Assembly (NCBI RefSeq): GCF_023195925.1
Contig: NZ_JALPRE010000001.1
Coordinates: 1-64,000, forward strand
Origin: Aquimarina acroporae
Lineage (GTDB): Bacteria; Bacteroidota; Bacteroidia; Flavobacteriales; Flavobacteriaceae
Direction of reading: 5' to 3'
Length of the DNA stretch: 64,000 bases
The notes under the pieces were generated by a model. It did not search any database. It was given only the letters and a program-made list of their open reading frames with translations, and was not told the origin of the DNA. Position numbers and translations under genes: made by a program. Positions 16,723 through 25,484 of the stretch are shown here, one piece after another. How positions within the stretch are numbered: position 1 is the stretch's first letter; every line of letters begins with the position of its first letter.

Positions 16723-17265
16723 ATGAACGATAAAGTTGCAGTGTTGGCAGGTGGTTGTTTCTGGTGTACTGAAGCAGTTTTTCAACGCATAGAAGGGGTG
16801 AAAGATGTAATTTCTGGGTATACTGGTGGAAATATCAAAAATCCGGCATATAGAGAGATAACTACAGGAAGAACAGGTCATGCTGAAGCCATAAAGATTG
16901 TTTTTGATGATAATATTACAAGCTATAAAGAACTATTAGAAATATTTTTTGCTACTCATGATCCAACTACCTTAAATAGACAAGGTGCAGATAGGGGTAC
17001 TCAATATCGAAGTGCAGTGTTTTATATCGATGAAGATCAAAAAATGGTAGCAGAAGAATTGATCTCAACATTGAATGATCAGAACATTTTTGAAGCTCCA
17101 ATCGTAACTGAAATTACCGAGTTAGGTGCATTTTATAATGCAGAAGATTATCATCAAAATTATTATAACCAAAATAGTGAACAGGGCTATTGTCAATTTG
17201 TAATTAATCCAAAACTTAATAAATTATATACTACCTTTAAGAGCAAATTAAAAAAAGACATTTAG
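16723..17265 (+). CDS. msrA: Peptide-methionine (S)-S-oxide reductase
   Basis: 180 aa, the usual MsrA length. The catalytic GGCFWC motif is at residues 10-15 (nucleophile C12), followed by [48 protein letters not shown] and EDYHQNYY. The enzyme repairs methionine-S-sulfoxide in free form and in proteins with thioredoxin-type reductants. No signal peptide, so cytosolic. The folE gene starts 7 bp after its stop, so the two form an operon. Confidence 0.95.
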   Translation: MNDKVAVLAGGCFWCTEAVFQRIEGVKDVISGYTGGNIKNPAYREITTGRTGHAEAIKIVFDDNITSYKELLEIFFATHDPTTLNRQGADRGTQYRSAVFYIDEDQKMVAEELISTLNDQNIFEAPIVTEITELGAFYNAEDYHQNYYNQNSEQGYCQFVINPKLNKLYTTFKSKLKKDI

Positions 17266-17272
17266 AATTACC

Positions 17273-17869
17273 ATGCCATATAAGAATTTTGAAGAATATA
17301 ACATAAGTGTTACCGAAGAAGTAAAAGATAAGTTTAAATCTATTATTGGAGATTTAGGAGAGGATCTTGAAAGAGATGGAATCTTAAAAACACCAGAACG
17401 TGCTGCCAAAGCGATGTTGTTTCTTACCCAGGGATATCATCAAAACCCCGAAGAAATACTTAGAAGTGCTATGTTCAAAGAGGATTATGATGATATGGTA
17501 ATAGTAAAAGATATTGAGTTGTATTCGCTTTGTGAACATCATATGCTTCCATTTTTTGGAAAAGCGCATATTGCTTATATTCCAAATGGTCATATTGTTG
17601 GTTTGAGTAAGTTACCAAGGATTGTTGATGTTTTTGCAAGACGCCTACAGGTACAGGAAAGACTTACTCATGATATCTTAGAATGTATAAATGATACATT
17701 AAAACCCAAAGGTGTAGCAGTGGTTATTGAAGCTTCTCATATGTGCATGATGATGAGAGGGGTACAAAAACAAAATTCTACTACTACAACTTCTGGTTTT
17801 AGGGGGCAGTTTGAAAAAATTGAAACCCGAACAGAATTTTTACGTCTTATTTCGGCCGATTTGGCATAA
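17273..17869 (+). CDS. folE: GTP cyclohydrolase I
   Basis: 198 aa. The zinc/active-site blocks are present: [21 protein letters not shown] near residue 85, [22 protein letters not shown] near 115, and [22 protein letters not shown] near 155. Catalyses GTP to 7,8-dihydroneopterin triphosphate, the first step of folate and pterin synthesis. Homodecameric cytosolic enzyme in the family. Second gene of the msrA-folE pair. Confidence 0.95.
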   Translation: MPYKNFEEYNISVTEEVKDKFKSIIGDLGEDLERDGILKTPERAAKAMLFLTQGYHQNPEEILRSAMFKEDYDDMVIVKDIELYSLCEHHMLPFFGKAHIAYIPNGHIVGLSKLPRIVDVFARRLQVQERLTHDILECINDTLKPKGVAVVIEASHMCMMMRGVQKQNSTTTTSGFRGQFEKIETRTEFLRLISADLA

Positions 17870-17926
17870 TTTATTTTGGAATACTATTTGCTTTATTTCA
17901 ATAGAGATTTAACCTAAATAACAAAT

Positions 17927-18235
17927 ATGGCAAAAGAAAAATACAAAAAACTTGCACTAAGCTTACTTTTTGATGCACTGGGAATGGTGACCTTTATTAT
18001 ACCTATGATAGGTGAATTTGGTGATGTAGTATGGGCCCCTCTGGCGGGATTCCTTATGACCAAGATGTATCAAGGAAATGTAGGAAAAGCAGCAGGAGTT
18101 TTTACTTTTATTGAAGAAGCACTACCTGGATTTGACGTAATACCAACATTCACCATTATGTGGTTATACACTTATGTGTTTAAAAAGGAAAAAACCGAAG
18201 ATACCGAGGACTTTATTGAAGTAGATGCTTCCTAA
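17927..18235 (+). CDS. Small conserved membrane protein, unknown function
   Basis: 102 aa with hydrophobic segments at about 10-30, 35-50 and 65-85 and an acidic tail (KTEDTEDFIEVD). The sequence GEFGDVVWAPLAGFLM and FDVIPTFTIMWLY look conserved and not random, but I do not recognise a named family. Starts 57 bp after folE, so it may be co-transcribed. Its stop overlaps the stop of the opposing gene by 4 bp (18232-18235). Confidence 0.65.
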   Translation: MAKEKYKKLALSLLFDALGMVTFIIPMIGEFGDVVWAPLAGFLMTKMYQGNVGKAAGVFTFIEEALPGFDVIPTFTIMWLYTYVFKKEKTEDTEDFIEVDAS

Positions 18236-18753
18236 TCTTTAAAAAATCGGGCAAACCCCATTCGGGATAACATTTTCTTTTCGAAGTTCCAGAAAAACTT
18301 GAATTGACCAAAAAGCCATCCTACAATTAAAAGGAGTACTTGATACACCGGGAAAATTAGTAGAATTCTAATGGGCCAATAGATCCAACCATTTGTAGTT
18401 TCTTGTTGAAGCCCAATAAATGAGAGTATCGGGTCAGAAACCCTTGCCGCGGTAGATCCTGTAACGGCAAAAGCAATAAAAATAGCTATGAGTTCCCATC
18501 TATAGGTAACTTCCCATCTTGATTCGAGAATGTTAAATAGTTTTAGTGTAATAAACAATAGGGCAGTGGTACAGAAAATTGTAATAGCTGACAATAGTCC
18601 CAGGTATGCAGTTTCATCTGGTGATACACCAAACCCTTTGAGAAGTGATTTACTAATCAAATATCCTGAGAAAGCTAAACTTAATAATCCCAGAGTTGGG
18701 AACAATAATTGCCAATTTGCCTGTATTTCCCAGCGATTTTTAAATTTTTGCAT
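18232..18753 (-). CDS. DUF6787-like membrane protein with internal duplication
   Basis: 173 aa, about four hydrophobic segments. The C-terminal half (from about residue 78) has RWEVTYRWELIAIFIAFAVTG, then ARVSDPILSFIGL, then WIYWPIRILLIFPVYQ and GWLFGQFKFFWNFEKKML, which match what I remember of DUF6787. The N-terminal half opens with a similar unit (RWEIQANWQLLFPTLGLLSL, then SKSLLKGFGV), so the RWE-helix-loop unit is duplicated. Function unknown. It overlaps the opposing gene by 4 bp at the 3' end. Confidence 0.6.
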   Translation of the reverse strand: MQKFKNRWEIQANWQLLFPTLGLLSLAFSGYLISKSLLKGFGVSPDETAYLGLLSAITIFCTTALLFITLKLFNILESRWEVTYRWELIAIFIAFAVTGSTAARVSDPILSFIGLQQETTNGWIYWPIRILLIFPVYQVLLLIVGWLFGQFKFFWNFEKKMLSRMGFARFFKD

Positions 18754-18782
18754 GGTGCAAAAATAAATAAAATATAAAGAAG

Positions 18783-19238
18783 TTAGTACCTACGTCCCCT
18801 GCTAAATGAAAAATTTTGTTGGTATCGTTGCTGAAAGTATAGAAAGTAATGATATAGCAAGTAATTCACCTCATAACCATAATGAATATGAGGTTCATAG
18901 TTTATTTGTTGGATATACAAATCGGGTCTAAAACGTTGCGGTTGTAAAACTCTTTGATTGTATTCCACAACAAACTGTTGATTTCTAACCTCGAGAAACT
19001 GTTCTCCAAAGTATCCTCTGGGCCTTTGTGTTACCAACCACTGATTGAAACCTGGTTCTATAATAATAATTTCGTATTCCAGACTATCATTTGCAATTCT
19101 AAGGGTGTCAGACACTTCATCTTTTACGTTGTCTTTGTATGAGATGTAGTTATTTACATTACCGTCTTTATTTGTAGCGCAACTTAATACAAATGAACTG
19201 ATGATAACTATGTATAGCAATTTCTTAATGTATTCCAT
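18783..19238 (-). CDS. DUF6146-like lipoprotein
   Basis: 151 aa. The start at 19238 gives a signal peptide with a lipobox (YIVIISSFVLSCATNK); the alternative at 19286 would read through the terminator hairpin of the upstream gene and is rejected. The mature region is rich in Tyr, Gln and Arg, with the block EYEIIIIEPGFNQWLVTQRPRG and repeated NQ/YN motifs, as in the Flavobacteriia family DUF6146. Function unknown. Confidence 0.65.
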   Translation of the reverse strand: MEYIKKLLYIVIISSFVLSCATNKDGNVNNYISYKDNVKDEVSDTLRIANDSLEYEIIIIEPGFNQWLVTQRPRGYFGEQFLEVRNQQFVVEYNQRVLQPQRFRPDLYIQQINYEPHIHYGYEVNYLLYHYFLYFQQRYQQNFSFSRGRRY

Positions 19239-19251
19239 ATGAGTAAAATAC

Positions 19252-19280
19252 AAAAAAGCCGAAGAATTTTCTTCGGCTTT
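19252..19280 (-). terminator. Intrinsic terminator of the DUF937 gene
   Basis: Stem AAAGCCGAAGA (19255-19265) with TCTTCGGCTTT (19270-19280), 4-nt loop, and a T-run on the reverse strand, 29 bp after the stop at 19309. Confidence 0.85.
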
Positions 19281-19308
19281 AACCATTATTTATGATCTTT
19301 TCGTTTGC

Positions 19309-19947
19309 TTATTTTCCGAACAGTCCACCAAGAAGTCCACCAAGTCCTCCTTTTTTGCTTCCGCTGCCACTCAACAACATTCCTGCTACGTCATCAAGGA
19401 TGCTGCCATCACCATCTGCATCTAAAAAAGATTCAATTAGAGATTGTTCTTTCGAACCTCTTTGAGCACCAGACATACTGCCTAGAAGACCAGATAAGCC
19501 ATTAGCATCGCTAACGTTGCCTTGAGAAGCTTGTTTTCCTAGAACTCCCATAAGGATAGGGGCAGCAACCTTTAAAATTTCTGCTACCGACCCTGCATCT
19601 ATTCCAGATTTTTGGCTAAGTGCATTTTCAACAGCAGGTTGCTTACTTCCAAGGATGTGCCCTAGAATTCCAGCACCATCATCGGTTACGCTTTGATCTA
19701 CGCCACCATCAAATAGACCTCCTAAGTTATCCAAAATACCACCTGTATGTTTTCCAGAAAGAGCGCCTAACAACCCTGAAGCACCTTCAGGTGTAGAAGC
19801 ATTACGCTGCATAGCACCCATTAAAACTGGCATTGCCATACTTAACAAGTCGCCTGTTTTATTTGCAGGCTGCCCTGTTTGAGAACTAACTCCGTTTATG
19901 ATTTGTCTACCCATTGGGCTATTTAAAAGATCTAAAATTCCTGACAT
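19309..19947 (-). CDS. DUF937 domain protein
   Basis: 212 aa, Gly-, Ser- and Leu-rich with no signal peptide. Two DUF937-type units are visible: GRQIINGVSSQTG...LLSMAMPVLMGAM (about 13-47) and VENALSQKSGIDAGSVAEILKVAAPILMGVLG (about 106-138). A calcium-binding-like DADGDGS (about 175) precedes the glycine-rich tail ending GGLFGK. DUF937 proteins such as YidB are of unknown function. Monocistronic, with its own terminator. Confidence 0.75.
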   Translation of the reverse strand: MSGILDLLNSPMGRQIINGVSSQTGQPANKTGDLLSMAMPVLMGAMQRNASTPEGASGLLGALSGKHTGGILDNLGGLFDGGVDQSVTDDGAGILGHILGSKQPAVENALSQKSGIDAGSVAEILKVAAPILMGVLGKQASQGNVSDANGLSGLLGSMSGAQRGSKEQSLIESFLDADGDGSILDDVAGMLLSGSGSKKGGLGGLLGGLFGK

Positions 19948-20060
19948 AGTTGTATTATTTAATTTTACGTATTTAAATTTACGCCTTTTAACTTTATGAT
20001 CTATAATTTGTATATATTTTATTTTCTGTAAAAACAGATGAAATACAGTTTTTGGCGATT

Positions 20061-20101
20061 AAAAACAAAAGCATCGTTTTCATATCGAAAACGATGCTTT
20101 T
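20061..20101 (-). terminator. Intrinsic terminator of the serC-serA operon
   Basis: A 15-bp perfect stem (20067-20081 with 20087-20101), core GCATCGTTTTC, 5-nt loop, then a T-rich stretch on the reverse strand. It lies 20 bp after the serA stop. Confidence 0.9.
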
Positions 20102-20120
20102 ATATGATAAAAAGTATATC

Positions 20121-21071
20121 TTATTTTAAAATAGAAATAATTTGTTCAGCTAGTTCCTGACCAATTCTATCTTGAGCTTCACCCGTTGCTGCTCCAATAT
20201 GAGGAGTAAGAGATATTTTATTATTCATTAATACTTTTATAGCTGGACTAGGTTCATTTTCAAATACATCTAATCCGGCAAAAGCAAGTTTTTCATTTTC
20301 AAGAGCTTCTACCAAAGCTACTTCGTCTACCACACCACCACGTGCAGCGTTTATAACTCCAGCTCTGTCTTTCATTTGGGCAATTTCAGCCTTTCCAATA
20401 ACATATTCTTTTTGTGCTGGTACGTGAAGCGTAAAGAAGTCTGCATTCTTAAGAACTTCTTCCTTAGTTACAGTCTTAATTTTAAAATTAAGTGACTGTC
20501 CATCATAAAATTCTAAAGGAATGTCTACCTCTTCAATGAAAGGATCATAGGCAATAACTTTCATACCAACTCCTATTGCAATTTTTGCAGTAGCTTGGCC
20601 AATTCTTCCTATTCCTATTACTCCAAGTGTTTTTCCTCTTAATTCTATACCGCCTCCATATGCTTTTTTGAGGTTTTTGAATTTACTATCACCTTCTAAA
20701 GGCATATTGCGGTTAGAATCATGTAAAAAACGTACGCTTCCATATAAATGTGCAAATACAAGCTCAGCCACAGATCCTGAAGACGCAGCAGGTGTATTAA
20801 TTACATGTAAACCTTTTTCTCTTGCATATTCTACGTCAATATTATCCATTCCAACACCACCACGACCAATAATCTTTAGTGAAGAGCAATTGTCAATAAT
20901 ATCTGTTCTAACTTTTGTGGCACTTCTAACTAATAATACATTAATTTCATTCTCATTGATATAATTTACCAATTGATCTTGAGCAACCGTAGTAGTTAAT
21001 ACCTCGAATCCCTCTTTTTCTAGAGCATCGATACCACTCTGAGATACTCCATCGTTTGCTAATACTTTCAT
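20121..21071 (-). CDS. serA: D-3-phosphoglycerate dehydrogenase (short form)
   Basis: 316 aa. The 2-hydroxyacid dehydrogenase markers are present: GRGGVGMDNIDVEYA near 90, NAD-binding GVIGIGRIGQATAKIA near 150-165, catalytic Arg in INAARGGVVDE, Glu in DVFENEP and His in TPHIGAATGEA. Oxidises 3-phosphoglycerate, the first step of serine synthesis. It lacks the C-terminal ACT domain of the long form, so serine feedback through that domain is not expected. Directly downstream of serC. Confidence 0.92.
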   Translation of the reverse strand: MKVLANDGVSQSGIDALEKEGFEVLTTTVAQDQLVNYINENEINVLLVRSATKVRTDIIDNCSSLKIIGRGGVGMDNIDVEYAREKGLHVINTPAASSGSVAELVFAHLYGSVRFLHDSNRNMPLEGDSKFKNLKKAYGGGIELRGKTLGVIGIGRIGQATAKIAIGVGMKVIAYDPFIEEVDIPLEFYDGQSLNFKIKTVTKEEVLKNADFFTLHVPAQKEYVIGKAEIAQMKDRAGVINAARGGVVDEVALVEALENEKLAFAGLDVFENEPSPAIKVLMNNKISLTPHIGAATGEAQDRIGQELAEQIISILK

Positions 21072-21133
21072 TTTTAATTTTTAAGTTTTAATGTTAAGAG
21101 CAAATTTGCATTTCACTTAACTATTAATGTTGG

Positions 21134-22198
21134 TTATGCTTTTCTCTCAAGGTCGCCCATAATATCGACCAATGCAGCAACGCTTTCTATGGTCATTGCG
21201 TTATACATGCTCGCTCTGTATCCACCTACACTTCGGTGTCCATTAACTCCATTTATTCCAGCTTCTTTCCACATCGCATCAAACGTTTCTTTAAGGTCCT
21301 CATTGGCTAATGTAAAGGTAGCGTTCATCATAGAACGATCCTCTTTTGCAGCAAAACCATTAAATAAAGGATTTACGTCAATTTCTGAATAAATTAGTTT
21401 TGCTTTTTTCTCATTTAATTCTTCAATAGCAGCAATTCCTCCTTTGCTTTTCAACCACCTTAGCGTAAGCATTGAGGTATATACAGCAAATACCGGAGGA
21501 GTGTTAAACATACTGGCTTTACCAATATGAACTTGATAATCTAGCATCGAAGGAATTTGTCTTTTTACCTTGCCTAAGACATCTTCTTTTATCACTACCA
21601 GAGTAGTACCTGCTGGTCCCATATTTTTTTGAGCTCCTGCATAGATCAAAGAGAATTTTGAAAAATCAAGTTGTCTTGAGAATATATCACTACTCATATC
21701 ACATACCAATGGTACGTTAGTAGTTGGGAATTCATGTATCTGAGTACCAAAAATTGTATTGTTACTTGTACAATGAATATAATCTAAATCTTCTGGAACA
21801 GCATATCCTTTAGGGATGTAATTATAATTTTCATTTTTAGAAGAGGCTACTTCTACCACTTCTCCAAATAATTTGGCTTCTTTTATTGCTTTGGCACTCC
21901 AGCTTCCTGTATCGATATAACCAGCTTTGTTTTGTAATAAATTATAAGCTGTCATAAGGAATTGAGTACTAGCTCCTCCTTGCAGAAATAGAGCTTTATA
22001 CCCTTTGCCTTCCAGTCCCAATAATTCTAGAGCGAGACTTCGGGCTTCTTCCATGATATCGACAAAATCTTTACTACGATGTGAAATTTCAATTATAGAA
22101 AGACCAGAGTTATTATAATCTAAAATAGCTTCAGAAGCTTCTTTAAATACTTCTTGTGGTAAAATGCAGGGTCCAGCGCTAAAATTGTGCTTTTTCAT
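21134..22198 (-). CDS. serC: Phosphoserine aminotransferase
   Basis: 354 aa. Family motifs: HNFSAGPCILP at the start, SHRSKDF near 40, GGASTQFLM near 74, and the PLP lysine in YAGAQKNMGPAG near 190-200, followed by VHIGKASMFNTPPVFAVY. Converts 3-phosphohydroxypyruvate to phosphoserine, the step after SerA. PLP-dependent, cytosolic. The serA gene follows at 62 bp on the same strand; acyl-CoA reductase lies 126 bp upstream. Confidence 0.95.
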   Translation of the reverse strand: MKKHNFSAGPCILPQEVFKEASEAILDYNNSGLSIIEISHRSKDFVDIMEEARSLALELLGLEGKGYKALFLQGGASTQFLMTAYNLLQNKAGYIDTGSWSAKAIKEAKLFGEVVEVASSKNENYNYIPKGYAVPEDLDYIHCTSNNTIFGTQIHEFPTTNVPLVCDMSSDIFSRQLDFSKFSLIYAGAQKNMGPAGTTLVVIKEDVLGKVKRQIPSMLDYQVHIGKASMFNTPPVFAVYTSMLTLRWLKSKGGIAAIEELNEKKAKLIYSEIDVNPLFNGFAAKEDRSMMNATFTLANEDLKETFDAMWKEAGINGVNGHRSVGGYRASMYNAMTIESVAALVDIMGDLERKA

Positions 22199-22324
22199 CG
22201 TAAATTTTGTTATTATTAATTATTCCAGTTTCTGTCTTGTTTTTTATCTTCATTCGATTAAGAAAAAAACACCACAAAGGTGCTAATTATCTTATACAAA
22301 TGCATTATTAAAATGATAAATTAT

Positions 22325-23386
22325 TTAATTAATTTTTGTCAAAAATTCAATAATATCTATCCCATCTGCATAATCTGAAAGCTCTGGTCTTTGAGTTGAT
22401 CCGAAATCCACAGAATTTTCTATACTACCATTTGATACTACACATTGTATTTTTTCTTTATCAGCTTCCAATTTTTTTGTTAATTCTGAATGAGAATCAT
22501 AGGTTTCGTAGAAGAGGGTAGCAATTGGAGAACCATAACTTGTATCCTCCTTTAGCATTAGGAAACCATTTTCTAGTAACTTATAATTACTCATTAGGTA
22601 GACAGCTTTATTGTAATCATAATTGTTGGCATATTTGGCACCTTTTATAATATCGTTGTATGCATACATTGATTTAAAAAACAAATCAAAATCATATCCC
22701 TTAGGTACAAAAATCTTAGATACATTTCTGCATCCCAGACCGAAATATCTAAATATATCTTCTCCAAGGGCATGCAACTGCTCTTTGGTTTCATTACCGG
22801 TAAGAACAGCTATCGAATTGCGATTTTTGCGTATTATATGAGGAACATTTCCAAAATAGTATTCAAAGTATCGAGCAGTGTTATTGCTTCCTGTGGCAAT
22901 AACAGCATCAAAATTTGTAAGCTTGTCTTTTGAAAAGGAAATATAGTTTTTAAAATTTGCTTCAACCATTTCAAGATAAGAAACTAAAAAGGGGAGTAGT
23001 TGGTTATCGTTTGAAGACTGTTTTACTATTATTTTATGCCCAGAAATAAGAACTGAAAGAAAATCATGGAAACCCACTAATGGTATATTCCCAGCCATTA
23101 TTACTCCAATGGTTTTTGTATTGGTATCGGTAATAGTATATTGTTGTAACCAATTGTTAAGTCTTGAAGTAGTAAGAGCTTCTGCCCACTGAGTTACCGA
23201 AAAAAGAACATTTTCTTTTGTGAACCAACCATTATGATGCTCAGCAGATTCTATTTTTTGAATCATTTTTTCAAAAAAAAGATCATTGTGTAAAACAGTA
23301 TTAACTTTCTCATAACCAGTTGGTTTAAATTGGTTAAGAAACTTTCCGAGTTCTTCAAAAGCTTTTATTCGATTATTTAATACCAT
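22325..23386 (-). CDS. LuxC-like acyl-CoA reductase
   Basis: 353 aa. The aldehyde-dehydrogenase-like LuxC family is recognised by GVIMAGNIPLVGFHDFLSVLISGHK, IVKQSSNDNQLLPFL, VIATGSNNTARYFEYYF, and the nucleophile-bearing GLGCRNVSKIFVP (Cys near 221). Family members reduce fatty acyl-CoA or acyl-ACP to the aldehyde. It lies next to the serine genes and divergent from a ferredoxin, an order common in Flavobacteriia, so it is not evidence of luminescence. Confidence 0.85.
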   Translation of the reverse strand: MVLNNRIKAFEELGKFLNQFKPTGYEKVNTVLHNDLFFEKMIQKIESAEHHNGWFTKENVLFSVTQWAEALTTSRLNNWLQQYTITDTNTKTIGVIMAGNIPLVGFHDFLSVLISGHKIIVKQSSNDNQLLPFLVSYLEMVEANFKNYISFSKDKLTNFDAVIATGSNNTARYFEYYFGNVPHIIRKNRNSIAVLTGNETKEQLHALGEDIFRYFGLGCRNVSKIFVPKGYDFDLFFKSMYAYNDIIKGAKYANNYDYNKAVYLMSNYKLLENGFLMLKEDTSYGSPIATLFYETYDSHSELTKKLEADKEKIQCVVSNGSIENSVDFGSTQRPELSDYADGIDIIEFLTKIN

Positions 23387-23393
23387 TTCTTAT

Positions 23394-23424
23394 TTGTTTA
23401 TCACTAGTTTACGAGTTATTTTTG
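23394..23424 (+). promoter_or_regulatory. Candidate Bacteroidota promoter of the ferredoxin gene
   Basis: TATTTTTG (23417-23424) matches the -7 consensus TAnnTTTG, with TTG at 23394-23396 twenty bases upstream as the -33 element. The ferredoxin ATG is 29 bp downstream of the -7 box. Confidence 0.45.
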
Positions 23425-23452
23425 TGTTGCAAATTTAGAATAAAAAAGAGCT

Positions 23453-23803
23453 ATGGCAATTATAATAACGGATGAATGTATAAACTGTGGTGCTTGTGAG
23501 CCAGAATGCCCGAATACTGCAATTTATGAGGGGGCAGATGATTGGAGATATGCAGATGGAACAGATTTAGAAGGAGATGTTGTGCTACCTGGAGGTAAAG
23601 AAGTAAATGCTGAAGAGGCTCAAGAACCTGTTAGCGATGAGATCTATTATATCGTGCCCGATAAATGTACAGAGTGTAAAGGTTTTCATGAAGAACCTCA
23701 ATGCGCTGCAGTATGTCCAGTAGATTGTTGCGTGCCGGACGAGGATGTTGTAGAGACCGAAGAGTTTTTATTACAAAAGCAAGCATTTATGCATAAAGAA
23801 TAA
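23453..23803 (+). CDS. Ferredoxin with two 4Fe-4S clusters
   Basis: 116 aa. The first cluster motif is [12 protein letters not shown] (from residue 11). The second, [18 protein letters not shown] near residue 72, has an eight-residue loop between its second and third cysteines, as in YfhL/FdxA-like ferredoxins, followed by CC. Electron carrier in the cytosol. Divergent from the acyl-CoA reductase, its likely conserved neighbour; ends at a clear terminator. Confidence 0.9.
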   Translation: MAIIITDECINCGACEPECPNTAIYEGADDWRYADGTDLEGDVVLPGGKEVNAEEAQEPVSDEIYYIVPDKCTECKGFHEEPQCAAVCPVDCCVPDEDVVETEEFLLQKQAFMHKE

Positions 23804-23830
23804 GTATCGTATCGTACTTAGTATATTAAA

Positions 23831-23857
23831 AAACCTGTCGTTGTACAGGTTTTTTTT
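23831..23857 (+). terminator. Intrinsic terminator of the ferredoxin gene
   Basis: Stem AAACCTGT (23831-23838) with ACAGGTTT (23845-23852), 6-nt loop, run of T to 23857. Confidence 0.85.
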
Positions 23858-23921
23858 ATGGGCGTTATTTTAATTTTAGTATTTTCGCGAAGACTTACAA
23901 CCCAAATCAAAACTGAAAATT

Positions 23922-24512
23922 ATGAAAAAACTAGTCTTTTTTGTTTTATTAATCATGTGCATAACTACTTCTTATGGTCAATACCGATGGGAAGTTTCTG
24001 CAGGACCAACGTTCTCTACATTAAATTTGGATGATGCTGAAACTAGTAGCGGGACGGGATTTTATGTAAATGCTGGTTATGGATATCTAATGGGAGTTAG
24101 AGCAAGGACCAGTATAGTGTTTTCATTAGAGCTTTTACAAAGAACTAGTGAAATAGAAAATGTTGGAGATGCAAAAACACTTCAGGTAGGACTTAACCCA
24201 AAGTTTAGATATTTGTTTGGAGCAGGTAAAGATAGATTCCGAGCATTTGTTAATGTTGGACCATCGTTTAGAGTGAATACCAATTTTGAAGTAGGTGATG
24301 TAGAATTAGAGGATGATGCTTATGAAAAACTCGTTATTGGTGGTGTATATGGTGCAGGTTTTTCTCAGATGATAGGCGAGATGTTCGATATTATGGCAGA
24401 GGTAGGAGTGATGAACGATTTCGTAGACAATATTACCGATACCAATAGTAAATTTTTTGATATCTATGCTCGTGTTGGTGTTCGTTTTAGAATTTATGAC
24501 GCAAGAAGATAA
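23922..24512 (+). CDS. Outer-membrane beta-barrel protein (porin family)
   Basis: 196 aa with a signal peptide (LVFFVLLIMCITTSYG, cleavage before QYRW). Mature strands such as WEVSAGPTFSTLNLDD, VNAGYGYLMGV, LQVGLNPKFRYLFG, FVNVGPSFRV and the terminal FDIYARVGVRFRIY fit a small eight-stranded barrel. Function unknown. Same broad family as 3783-4301 but not a close copy. Followed by a strong terminator. Confidence 0.78.
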   Translation: MKKLVFFVLLIMCITTSYGQYRWEVSAGPTFSTLNLDDAETSSGTGFYVNAGYGYLMGVRARTSIVFSLELLQRTSEIENVGDAKTLQVGLNPKFRYLFGAGKDRFRAFVNVGPSFRVNTNFEVGDVELEDDAYEKLVIGGVYGAGFSQMIGEMFDIMAEVGVMNDFVDNITDTNSKFFDIYARVGVRFRIYDARR

Positions 24513-24537
24513 GCTTTTTTATTAAAATATAGTATAC

Positions 24538-24562
24538 AATCCCGCCATATGGCGGGATTTTT
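24538..24562 (+). terminator. Intrinsic terminator of the 23922-24512 gene
   Basis: Stem AATCCCGCC (24538-24546) with GGCGGGATT (24551-24559), loop ATAT, then T-run. The GC-rich stem stands out against the AT-rich surroundings. Confidence 0.9.
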
Positions 24563-24614
24563 ATTGCTATTTAATTTTTTGTAAATTAGTTACTTAGGAA
24601 ATAAATAAATTAAA

Positions 24615-25484
24615 ATGTCTAGTTGGGGATATATTGCGATAATTGTGCTTTTGGTGTATTTTGCCATAAGCATAGCTCTATATTATCTTCAAGAATATTT
24701 TATTTTCAAACCTGAAAAATTAGACAAAGATTTTGAATTTCACTATAAGAATCAGGAAGTTGAAGAGTATAATCTAGAAACTAGAGATGGAGCGATTCTA
24801 AATGGTCTTCATTTTAAAGTGAAAAATCCTAAAGGAGTTGTACTTTACCTTAAAGGGAATTCTAAGAGTATAAAGGGGTGGGGGAAATTTGCGGTAGATT
24901 TTACAAGACATAATTATGATGTAGTTATGATGGATTATCGCGGATTTGGAAAGAGTACAGGAAGAAGGTCTTTTAAAGCCATTAAACGAGATTTACAGTT
25001 TGTTTATAATAAAATTAAGGATAAGGTAGATGAGAAATACATTATTCTATATGGGCGTTCTATGGGATCTGGTTTTGCTGCGAAACTAGCGTCTATCAAC
25101 AGTCCGAAAATGTTGATTCTGGATGCTCCTTATTACAGTTTAAACAAAGTAGCTGCCAAGTTTATTCCCTTTATGCCCGTTTCTTTAATTATGCGATATC
25201 CTATTCCTACCTATAAATGGTTAAAATATGTGAACTGTCCAATTCATATAATACACGGTACCCATGATAAACTGATTCCTTTTAAATCTAGCGTTAAGTT
25301 ATCTAAAGTTAGACCTAAACTCACCAGGCTCTATACTGTAATAGGGGGAGGGCACAAGAATCTGAATAATTTTGAATCGTACCATCGTATGCTGGGAGAA
25401 ATCATTAATTCAAGACTTAAAAAAATTAACCTTTCTAATACTAGTATTGGAGTTATGCATTCATCAAAAAAGGTAAATGCGTAG
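24615..25484 (+). CDS. Membrane-anchored alpha/beta hydrolase (copy 1)
   Basis: 289 aa. One N-terminal hydrophobic helix (about 5-25) precedes an alpha/beta hydrolase fold: DYRGFGKSTG near 107, nucleophile elbow YGRSMGSG (S149), acid in HGTHDKLIP (D218) and His in GGGHKNL (H247). The triad is therefore intact. In the oxyanion region the usual HGN is KGN (K80). A 30-residue tail after the fold is not seen in copy 2. Substrate unknown; BEM46/YfhR-like family. The next gene overlaps its last 8 bases. Confidence 0.82.
   Translation: MSSWGYIAIIVLLVYFAISIALYYLQEYFIFKPEKLDKDFEFHYKNQEVEEYNLETRDGAILNGLHFKVKNPKGVVLYLKGNSKSIKGWGKFAVDFTRHNYDVVMMDYRGFGKSTGRRSFKAIKRDLQFVYNKIKDKVDEKYIILYGRSMGSGFAAKLASINSPKMLILDAPYYSLNKVAAKFIPFMPVSLIMRYPIPTYKWLKYVNCPIHIIHGTHDKLIPFKSSVKLSKVRPKLTRLYTVIGGGHKNLNNFESYHRMLGEIINSRLKKINLSNTSIGVMHSSKKVNA

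Noticed and set aside
18783..19286. The longer start at 19286 for the DUF6146-like gene
   Set aside because: It would read through the hairpin terminator of the preceding gene and lacks a signal peptide at its start; 19238 gives a normal lipoprotein signal.
22325..23386. LuxC homologue as evidence of a luminescence operon
   Set aside because: No luxA, luxB, luxD or luxE gene is present; this homologue next to serine genes is common in Flavobacteriia.
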